Source: an uncultured Selenomonadales bacterium (GTDB lineage: Bacteria > Bacillota_C > Negativicutes > Selenomonadales > Selenomonadaceae). From it: a DNA stretch of 8,499 bases. Position 1 is the stretch's first letter. The number at the start of each line of letters is the position of its first letter. The stretch covers positions 1 to 8,499 of the forward strand of contig CALGGX010000557.1 of NCBI GenBank assembly GCA_937916025.1. The letters are read 5' to 3'. The notes below the pieces were generated by a model. It ran no database searches and was not told the DNA's origin. It worked only from the letters and a program-made list of their open reading frames with translations. A program made the translations under genes and the position numbers. Shown here in pieces: positions 1-5,287 of the stretch.

Positions 1-671
1 CGGTGCTGGACGAAGCTCCGCAACTCGGTCTTGACGTCGACAAAATCGTCCTCGATCGGACGGTTTGCATCCCGGGCTTCTCGCTCGGGAAATACAAAAA
101 ACTGCAACGCTCGCGATTGTCAATTCTGTCGATGAATTGTTGGGGCGGCTTCATCTGTCATTCATTCGGCTTGCCGTTTTTGTCGCCGACCGTCAACCTT
201 TACATATCCGAACTCGACTTCCTCCGATTGCTGTACGATCCGAAAATGTATTTTGAAAAAGAACTTCGCTTTTATTCATTCACAACCGATCCCGAAACGA
301 AGCAAGATTATCCGATCATGTTGCTCGACAACGCGAAATTGCATATGATACATTACGAAGATGCCGAATCCGCGCGGCGCAAATGGGAAGATCGGCGGCT
401 CCGAATCAACTGGTTCAACCTTCTCGTCATGATGTACACAGACGATCCGAAAGTGCTCGAGGCGTTTGACGAGTTGCCGTTCGGAAAAAAAGTCTGCTTC
501 GTGCCTTTCGAAACGGACGTAAGCTCGGCGTTTTACGTCAAACCGAGCCTCTTCAGAGGCAAAAAATTTTACGAAGCCGTCAACGAGATTGCCACAAACA
601 AAATCTTCTGCTACGATTTGTGGGATATGCTCATTTACGGCAAGAAAACTTCAATCAAACTCAATCCTTAA
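1..671 (+). CDS. DUF1919 family protein, surface-polysaccharide associated (5' partial)
   Basis: The reading frame is open at the left edge, so the gene starts outside the window; the GTG at 3 is an internal Val codon. About 222 residues are visible. Comparison with the next gene suggests that roughly 75 N-terminal residues are missing. Visible residues 37-215 form a DUF1919 domain: SRLSILSMNCWGGF, then GLPFLSPTVNLY, a central HY (117-118), the W..RR..RINW segment (128-137), and GKKVCFVPFE (161-170). DUF1919 proteins are commonly annotated as exopolysaccharide biosynthesis proteins, but their biochemical activity is not established. No membrane segment or signal peptide is visible in this part. 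The stop codon is 18 nt before the next start, so the two genes are probably co-transcribed. All family hallmarks are intact, unlike in the downstream paralogue. The family call is from recalled motifs; the specific role is unknown. Confidence 0.82.
   Translation, partial: VLDEAPQLGLDVDKIVLDRTVCIPGFSLGKYKKLQRSRLSILSMNCWGGFICHSFGLPFLSPTVNLYISELDFLRLLYDPKMYFEKELRFYSFTTDPETKQDYPIMLLDNAKLHMIHYEDAESARRKWEDRRLRINWFNLLVMMYTDDPKVLEAFDELPFGKKVCFVPFETDVSSAFYVKPSLFRGKKFYEAVNEIATNKIFCYDLWDMLIYGKKTSIKLNP
405..660 (+). repeat. Tandem paralogous segment, copy 1 (copy 2 at 1185-1440)
   Basis: This stretch aligns without gaps to 1185-1440 at a constant offset of 780 nt. By hand count, 94 of 120 bases are identical over 421-540 against 1201-1320. 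Two 19-nt blocks are fully identical: 444-462 with 1224-1242, and 493-511 with 1273-1291. Upstream, around position 75 against 990, the offset becomes 915 nt, so copy 2 has lost 135 nt in frame. The pattern indicates an old gene duplication that was followed by an internal deletion in the second copy, rather than a mobile repeat. Confidence 0.8.
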
Positions 672-689
672 ATAAACGGAGGCTTAATT

Positions 690-2375
690 ATGAATGTAAT
701 TCTGTGGTTGCAACAGCCGAATTTTCAGCTGATCAATGCGGCTCTCGGCACTCTCGCGCAGACTTACGGCATGATCAATTTTGTTGGAGTATATTCTGCA
801 GGCGGGTTGAAAAACGGATTTGTCATCAACGGTAAGCCGATGCCTTTGCTTGATCAAAATTCGCTTAAGACGATTCCTTGCGATCTGATTGTGTTCAGCG
901 GACAAAATTTTGCGGCGGCTTGCAATGAAGCGCAATCAATCGGGCTGAATACGGAAAAAATCGTTCCGGATAATGTGATCATAATGTACGGCTTTTCGCT
1001 CGAAAGATACGCAAAACTTCGCCGATCGCAATTGTCGATCATCTCGCGCGGCAATTTCGGCGGAATGATTCAACATAGGTTCGGCTTGCAAGCGCAATCG
1101 ATCGGAATTAACACATCCGACAGAGATTTTCTCCGATTTCTGCAAAATCCGTTGCAATATGTCAGCGCGGAGCTTCGCGATAAAATCAATTGGCTGAATA
1201 TCCTCGTCGTAATGTGGACGGAAGATCCGAAAGTGCTCGAGGACTTTGATCGATTGCCGATTGGAAAGAAAATCTGCTTCGTGCCTTTCGAGACGGAAGT
1301 CGAATCCGCTTTTTACATCAAACCGTACTATGTCGGAGGGCGAGAATTTATTTTAGCCGTCAACAACGTTGCCTCGGGCAATGTTATATGTTTTGATATA
1401 TGGGATGCGCTTCTTTACTGTCGAAAGACGCCGGTCAATCTTCAAAGAAATGACGGTACCGAAAAGGTAATGCCGAGCAAAATAACTTGTGTAACCTCAG
1501 ACAGACAAATTCATTATTTTAATTGTTGCAACAAGGGAAATGCAGATGAATTTTGGTTTACGCGATTTATCAGAAATGAAGTGTCCAAAGATAAAACATT
1601 TAATTTTTTTAATCAATACGGTGATCACCGTTTTGTTCGAGGGGCTCCGGTTGAGAGGAAAATTCTTACCGCCTTGGAAGAGATATTTACTTGGCCGTGG
1701 TATGACGGCTATCAAGATTATTGTCTTTCGGAAGTACAATTGGCAATGGGAAATGAGTATTTGAAGAAACCAAAATATATGCGATTTTCTTATTTAATTC
1801 CCAAAATTGCGGAGCCTAAGCTCGACATGAAGTCAATCGAAAAAAAGCTCTCCGAGATCAATGCCGCACGCAACACAAAGAAATACGAATGTGTCATAAT
1901 TACTTCGCACGACATGATGAATACGCGGACGGCAATTTATAATCAACTCAAATCGGAAGTCGAAATTAAATCGGCCGGTAAATGGAATCGCAACACCGAT
2001 GAACTCCAAACCGATTACGGCAACGATAAAATCAAATATGTACATGAATTTATGTTCAACATCTGCCCGGAGAATGTCAGCCGTGTCGGCTATGTCACGG
2101 AAAAACTTTTCGACGCATTTATCGCCGGCTCGATTCCGATCTACTACGGCTCCGACAACAAACCCGAGCCCGGCGTTATCAATCCCGACGCCGTACTCTT
2201 TTTCGATCCGAAGTCGGATAATGAAGAGCTCGTTCGCGAAGTCCGGCGACTCAAATCCGACGAAGCGTATTACGACAAATTCATGCGACAAGAAAAATTG
2301 TTCGCCAAGCCCGCTGCCGAATTTATTTATTCGACGCTCGAAGAACTCGCAAAACGGCTTCGCGAGATGAAATAA
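690..2375 (+). CDS. Chimeric protein: degenerate DUF1919-like half fused to GT10 fucosyltransferase-like domain
   Basis: The gene encodes 561 residues. ATG at 690 is preceded by GGAGG (678-682) at 7-nt spacing. Residues 1-110 form a Rossmann-like N-terminal region, 111-250 a DUF1919-like domain, and about 262-561 a GT10 domain. The GT10 signature is strong: FNICPEN (456-461), GYVTEKLFDAF (467-477), AGSIPIYYGS (479-488) and PDAVLFFDP (499-507). Earlier GT10 elements include DYCLSEVQLAMG (343-354) and TSHDMMNTR (405-413). GT10 enzymes transfer fucose or a related deoxysugar from a GDP-sugar to GlcNAc/Glc-type acceptors, usually on surface glycans, so a cytoplasmic glycosyltransferase role is likely. 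The DUF1919 half is worn: NCWGG has become GNFGG, SPTVNLY is not conserved, and 43 residues carrying the HY and W..RR motifs are gone. That half may serve acceptor binding or be a relic. The fusion sits in one uninterrupted frame. The fucose donor is inferred, not shown. Confidence 0.85.
   Translation: MNVILWLQQPNFQLINAALGTLAQTYGMINFVGVYSAGGLKNGFVINGKPMPLLDQNSLKTIPCDLIVFSGQNFAAACNEAQSIGLNTEKIVPDNVIIMYGFSLERYAKLRRSQLSIISRGNFGGMIQHRFGLQAQSIGINTSDRDFLRFLQNPLQYVSAELRDKINWLNILVVMWTEDPKVLEDFDRLPIGKKICFVPFETEVESAFYIKPYYVGGREFILAVNNVASGNVICFDIWDALLYCRKTPVNLQRNDGTEKVMPSKITCVTSDRQIHYFNCCNKGNADEFWFTRFIRNEVSKDKTFNFFNQYGDHRFVRGAPVERKILTALEEIFTWPWYDGYQDYCLSEVQLAMGNEYLKKPKYMRFSYLIPKIAEPKLDMKSIEKKLSEINAARNTKKYECVIITSHDMMNTRTAIYNQLKSEVEIKSAGKWNRNTDELQTDYGNDKIKYVHEFMFNICPENVSRVGYVTEKLFDAFIAGSIPIYYGSDNKPEPGVINPDAVLFFDPKSDNEELVREVRRLKSDEAYYDKFMRQEKLFAKPAAEFIYSTLEELAKRLREMK
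1185..1440 (+). repeat. Tandem paralogous segment, copy 2
   Basis: This is the partner of 405-660 and encodes the INWLNILVVMW...KKICFVPFE part of the chimeric gene. Homology to copy 1 stops close to 1440, where the second gene changes into its GT10 half and the DNA becomes AT-rich. Confidence 0.8.
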
Positions 2376-2383
2376 CCGAGGTG
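2376..2383 (+). promoter_or_regulatory. Ribosome binding site that sets the TTG start of rlmB
   Basis: CCGAGGTG lies directly after the preceding stop codon. GAGGTG (2378-2383) is 7 nt from TTG 2391, which is ideal. The next in-frame ATG at 2406 is 22 nt away and has no better site, so the rare TTG start is preferred. Confidence 0.7.
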
Positions 2384-2390
2384 TATTTTT

Positions 2391-3140
2391 TTGAAAGACG
2401 AAAACATGGTGTTTGGAAGAAACGCCGTTATTGAATTGCTGAAATCCGATCGAAGCGTCAACAAATTGCTGATTGCCGAAGGACTTCGCGACGGTTCCAT
2501 TCAGCTGATCATTGCGCGCGCGTCCGTCAGCAAAATTCCGATGGACTTCGTGCCGCGCGAGAAGCTCGACAAGCTCACCGACAATCAGAAACATCAGGGC
2601 GTAATTGCATTCGCCGCCGCCGTCAATTATTCGACACTCGACGAAATTCTCGCCTTTGCACAATCAAAAAAACAGCCGCCCTTTATTCTGTTGCTCGATG
2701 AAATTCAAGACCCGCAGAATTTCGGCGCGCTGTTGAGAACGGCCGAGGCAGTCGGAGTGCATGGCATTTTGATTCCGAAACACAGATCGGTGCCGCTGAA
2801 TTCGACGGTCGCAAAGACTTCCGCCGGTGCGGTCGAATACGTCAAAGTCGCGCAGATCGGCAACGTCGCCGAAACTCTGAAGCAATTGCAGGAACTGGGC
2901 TTGATGGTGGTCGGAGGCGATGTCGGCGGCAAATCCGTTTTCTCGAATGTCGATTTCACGACGCCGCTCGTTCTGGTCATCGGCAATGAAGGCAAAGGAC
3001 TCCGACGTTTGACGAAAGACACTTGCGATATTCTCGTCAGCATTCCAATGGTCGGAAAGATCAATTCACTGAACGCTTCCGCCGCCGGTGCCGTTTTGAT
3101 GTACGAAGTCTTTCGTCAACGCGCTTTCGGCAAAAAATGA
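2391..3140 (+). CDS. rlmB: 23S rRNA (guanosine(2251)-2'-O)-methyltransferase RlmB
   Basis: This is a SPOUT/SpoU-family enzyme that uses S-adenosylmethionine to methylate the 2'-OH of G2251 in the peptidyl-transferase P-loop of 23S rRNA. It has 249 residues, the normal length for the family. Residues 5-80 are the N-terminal L30e-like substrate-binding domain (VFGRNAVIELL at the start, NQKHQGVIA near 65-73). Residues 97-245 are the knotted SPOUT catalytic domain. Motif 1 is DPQNFGALLRTA (107-118, catalytic Arg116), motif 2 is LVLVIGNEGKGL (193-204), and motif 3 is IPMVGKINSLNASAA (218-232). The TTG start is chosen because of the strong GAGGTG 7 nt upstream; ATG 2406 would shorten the protein by five residues. 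Only 15 nt separate it from the glycosyltransferase gene and no promoter was recognised, so transcription may enter from upstream. The stop codon overlaps the yacP start as ATGA. Closely related TrmH-like methylases are possible but less likely given the yacP-sigH context. Confidence 0.95.
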   Translation: MKDENMVFGRNAVIELLKSDRSVNKLLIAEGLRDGSIQLIIARASVSKIPMDFVPREKLDKLTDNQKHQGVIAFAAAVNYSTLDEILAFAQSKKQPPFILLLDEIQDPQNFGALLRTAEAVGVHGILIPKHRSVPLNSTVAKTSAGAVEYVKVAQIGNVAETLKQLQELGLMVVGGDVGGKSVFSNVDFTTPLVLVIGNEGKGLRRLTKDTCDILVSIPMVGKINSLNASAAGAVLMYEVFRQRAFGKK

Positions 3141-3658
3141 GTAAATGGCGCGAACATTATCTCGTAGACGGCTACAATCTCATTCACGCGTGGGAGGAAC
3201 TTCGCGAGTTGGAATTATACATCGCGCGCGATCGTTTGACGCATCTTTTGATCGAGTACGGCGGCTATGAACAATTCAATATTATACTGGTTTTTGACGC
3301 CGCGTTCACCGAGGACGATGAGAAAATCGAGGATTACGGCGAGCATTTTCGAGTGATCTACACGGCCGGCGGTGAGTCTGCCGACAAAGTGATCGAGCGG
3401 CTGACATACGAATTGATTCACCGTCGAAAGGAAGTGCACGTTGTAAGTTCAGATGCCGTGATCGAAACGGTGATCCTCGGTGCGGGCGCGTATCGGCATC
3501 CGTCGCGGGAATTTTGTCGCGCCGTCAAGCGGGCGAAACAGCAACTTCGTAAGGAATATCTCGGCAATGTGACTTTACCGGTTGTTCGGAGCGAAGTCGG
3601 CGATCGGCTCGATCAAAATGTGTTTGCGAAACTCGACGCGCTCCGCCGAAGGAAATGA
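3137..3658 (+). CDS. yacP: YacP/Rae1 NYN-domain ribosome-associated endoribonuclease
   Basis: The gene encodes a 173-residue NYN (PIN-like) nuclease covering the whole protein. Visible family motifs are YLVDGYNLIHAW (residues 8-19, first catalytic Asp), ILVFDAAF, GGESADKVIERL with its acidic residue, and VVSSDAVIE (third acidic cluster). In Bacillus subtilis the orthologue Rae1 enters the ribosomal A site and cleaves mRNA in a translation-dependent way; the same role is inferred here. The frame is open further upstream to 3023, but that part lies inside rlmB in another frame. ATG 3137 overlaps the rlmB stop (ATGA) and gives the standard family length and N-terminus. No clear Shine-Dalgarno sequence precedes it, so translation is probably coupled to rlmB. 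The conserved rlmB-yacP-sigH order supports the call. Confidence 0.92.
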   Translation: MSKWREHYLVDGYNLIHAWEELRELELYIARDRLTHLLIEYGGYEQFNIILVFDAAFTEDDEKIEDYGEHFRVIYTAGGESADKVIERLTYELIHRRKEVHVVSSDAVIETVILGAGAYRHPSREFCRAVKRAKQQLRKEYLGNVTLPVVRSEVGDRLDQNVFAKLDALRRRK

Positions 3659-3659
3659 T

Positions 3660-3688
3660 TTGACTTGAAACGGCTCGCGGCGTATAAT
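3660..3688 (+). promoter_or_regulatory. Sigma-A type promoter of sigH
   Basis: The -35 box TTGACT (3660-3665) and the perfect -10 box TATAAT (3683-3688) are separated by exactly 17 nt. Transcription is expected to start near 3694-3697, giving a leader of about 45-48 nt before ATG 3742. The promoter begins 2 nt after the yacP stop, so sigH can be expressed independently of rlmB-yacP. No operator was recognised. Confidence 0.85.
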
Positions 3689-3723
3689 CGATTCAATTAC
3701 GAACGGAAAGGTGTTTGATTAAT

Positions 3724-3732
3724 GGAGGCGGC
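3724..3732 (+). promoter_or_regulatory. Ribosome binding site of sigH
   Basis: GGAGGCGGC precedes ATG 3742. Strict GGAGG (3724-3728) leaves a 13-nt gap, which is longer than usual, while the GGCGG part lies about 9 nt away. An alternative TTG start at 3715 in the same frame lies upstream of this site and has only AAAGG 3 nt before it, so it is disfavoured. Confidence 0.55.
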
Positions 3733-3741
3733 AGTATCGCA

Positions 3742-4461
3742 ATGGACAGCAACAGCGAATTTGAAAAGTTTGAGACCTTAACCGATGAAGAGCTCATCGT
3801 CGAGATAAAAGAAAAATCCAATTCCTCCGCGCTCGATTATCTCATCAACCGCTACAGGAGTTTCGTCCGTGCGAAGGCGCGTTCGTATTTTTTGATCGGA
3901 GCCGATCGCGAAGACATCATTCAGGAAGGCATGATTGGATTTTACAAGGCGGTTCGGGATTTTCGCAGCGATAAATTGTCGTCGTTTCATGCATTTGCGG
4001 AATTGTGCGTGACACGGCAGATCATCACGGCAATCAAAACGGCGACGCGCCAAAAACACATTCCGTTGAACTCATACATATCACTGAACAAACCGATTTA
4101 CGATGAAGATTCCGACCGAACTCTGCTCGACGTGATAAGCGGCGTGAAGGTTGCCGACCCGGAAGAATTGGTGATAAGTCGCGAAGAATTTTTGACGATC
4201 GAGAAGAAGATGGAAGAAATTTTGAGCGATCTCGAATGGCAAGTTTTGATGGCGTATCTCGACGGCAAATCATATCAGGAAATAGCGGCGGGGCTCAATC
4301 GGCACGTCAAATCGATCGACAACGCCCTGCAACGCGTCAAACGCAAACTCGAGCGATACGTGCAAAGTCGGGGCGAGGCGATTGACATCAGCACGGTGTA
4401 TCGCGGACTTTCGACAATCGATCGCCGATTGAAACCGCTTAACGAACACGCGGCAAAATAA
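3742..4461 (+). CDS. sigH: RNA polymerase sigma-H factor (sigma-70 family)
   Basis: The gene encodes 239 residues. Region 2 spans about 33-106, with the core-binding segment DREDIIQEGMIGFYKAVRDF (residues 55-74) and the -10-recognition/melting helix SFHAFAELCVTRQIITAIKTA. Region 4 spans about 155-206, with helix-turn-helix GKSYQEIAAGLNRHVKSIDN followed by ALQRVKRKLERY. The linker SLNKPIYDEDSDRTLLD is typical of SigH (Spo0H), the factor controlling early stationary-phase, competence or sporulation genes in Firmicutes. It is also retained in many non-sporulating Negativicutes, so it does not prove sporulation. ATG 3742 gives the canonical acidic N-terminus. The C-terminus runs about 30 residues past region 4, longer than I expect from the B. 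subtilis protein (about 218 residues). It has its own strong promoter, and it converges with the minus-strand operon 13 nt downstream. Whether it is kept out of the usual rpmG-secE-nusG block, or that block has moved, cannot be seen here. Confidence 0.93.
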   Translation: MDSNSEFEKFETLTDEELIVEIKEKSNSSALDYLINRYRSFVRAKARSYFLIGADREDIIQEGMIGFYKAVRDFRSDKLSSFHAFAELCVTRQIITAIKTATRQKHIPLNSYISLNKPIYDEDSDRTLLDVISGVKVADPEELVISREEFLTIEKKMEEILSDLEWQVLMAYLDGKSYQEIAAGLNRHVKSIDNALQRVKRKLERYVQSRGEAIDISTVYRGLSTIDRRLKPLNEHAAK

Positions 4462-4492
4462 AAAAATCGGAAGATCAGAATTCATCTTCCGA
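4455..4492 (-). terminator. Intrinsic terminator of the minus-strand operon, embedded in the last codons
   Basis: A 9-bp perfect stem pairs TCGGAAGAT (4467-4475) with ATCTTCCGA (4484-4492) around an 8-nt loop. Read on the minus strand, the hairpin is followed by seven U, one A and four U (4466 down to 4455). One arm encodes the C-terminal residues SED of the methyltransferase-like protein, the other begins in its stop codon, and the U-tract covers the sigH stop codon. On the plus strand no U-tract follows, so it should terminate only the minus-strand transcript. Confidence 0.8.
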
Positions 4493-5287
4493 AAATGTAC
4501 CGACGGCATTCAGTGAAGGAAAATTGACGAGCTCTCGCGTCTGCCAATCACGAATCAAACAATTATTGAAAAGCCCCGTGCTGTTGTCTTGAAAGGGCAC
4601 GGTATTTTTTATGCCGTCAAATTGCCATAAATTCCATGAGATGATATCGGCGAGCTCTTTAAGAAAATCCTGCGGCAACGAGTCTCGGAATTCGGCTCGG
4701 TAATAATCTTCTGCCGTCAGCAGTAAATTGCAACGCGCGAGCAATAAATTATCGCCTTGAAATTCGTAGCCGTATATCGATTGATAAGCGCGCCGCGCGA
4801 GATTGCACCAGTCGTTTCGATTGTCGACTTTTTGATTGACGAGGCGCAACTTCCGATCGAGCAGACCGACGCGGGCGTCGAGAGCAATCGGCGAGCCGTC
4901 GACGACGTTGTATCGACTTGCGAGATACGGAGCCTCGCCGCAAGTGATCTCGAGCATTGTCGCGTCTATGAACTCATCCGGCTTAATCGAGCCGTCGTCG
5001 ATGAGATCATTCTGCAATTTGCAAATGAAAGGCGCGGTGAAAACTTCGGCGCGTAATTTTTTTCGGCGTTTTCGAGCGTCTTTTGACTTCATGAAATGCG
5101 GAATGATCAGATGAACATCTTCCGCGCGGATCGGATCGGTCTTGTCGAAAGGATAATCCGAAGACGCCCAAATGATGTTTTGATGTGTCGTGTGATCTCG
5201 GAGCAGAATTTCAATCAGTCCGTCGAATACGGCGAGCTCCTCAATCGGATTTTTGACGAGAATTTTGTCTTTACGCATATCGCTCAT
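4475..5287 (-). CDS. Orphan methyltransferase-like protein ('restriction endonuclease subunit M' type)
   Basis: The gene encodes 270 residues. Recognisable blocks are HQNIIWASSDY (35-45), RAEVFTAPFICKLQNDLID (79-97), MLEITCGEAPYLASRYN (111-127), RVGLLDRKLRLV (139-150), AYQSIYGYEFQGDNLLLAR (167-185) and IISWNLWQFDGIK (215-227). They match a family of stand-alone proteins that databases usually name restriction endonuclease subunit M. By analogy with type I/IIG DNA methylases, AEVFTaP resembles the GEFFTP block, EITCGEAPYL resembles the SAM-binding motif I, and YGYEFQGDNLLLAR resembles the GvDi..A..lA block. No (N/D)PP(Y/F) catalytic motif is visible, so DNA methylation is doubtful. At 270 residues it is also shorter than relatives I recall with an extended N-terminus. 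ATG 5287 overlaps the upstream stop by 4 nt, implying translational coupling. ATG 5278 is a possible alternative start. No cognate endonuclease or specificity subunit lies in the window. Confidence 0.75.
   Translation of the reverse strand: MSDMRKDKILVKNPIEELAVFDGLIEILLRDHTTHQNIIWASSDYPFDKTDPIRAEDVHLIIPHFMKSKDARKRRKKLRAEVFTAPFICKLQNDLIDDGSIKPDEFIDATMLEITCGEAPYLASRYNVVDGSPIALDARVGLLDRKLRLVNQKVDNRNDWCNLARRAYQSIYGYEFQGDNLLLARCNLLLTAEDYYRAEFRDSLPQDFLKELADIISWNLWQFDGIKNTVPFQDNSTGLFNNCLIRDWQTRELVNFPSLNAVGTFSEDEF

Noticed and set aside
1833..2663. A 276-codon minus-strand frame across the GT10 3' end and the rlmB 5' end
   Set aside because: It spans two clearly real plus-strand genes with strong family motifs and shows no motif of its own.
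3023..3136. N-terminal extension of YacP up to 3023
   Set aside because: This part overlaps the conserved end of rlmB in another frame, is Arg/Ser-rich and unlike the family; ATG 3137 gives the canonical start with an ATGA overlap.
3715..3741. TTG 3715 as the sigH start
   Set aside because: It would place the GGAGG element inside the coding region and add a nine-residue Gly-rich leader; the SigH N-terminus fits ATG 3742.
4467..4492. The hairpin as a terminator for sigH
   Set aside because: On the plus strand it is followed by AAAATG and no U-run; the U-tract exists only for minus-strand transcription.
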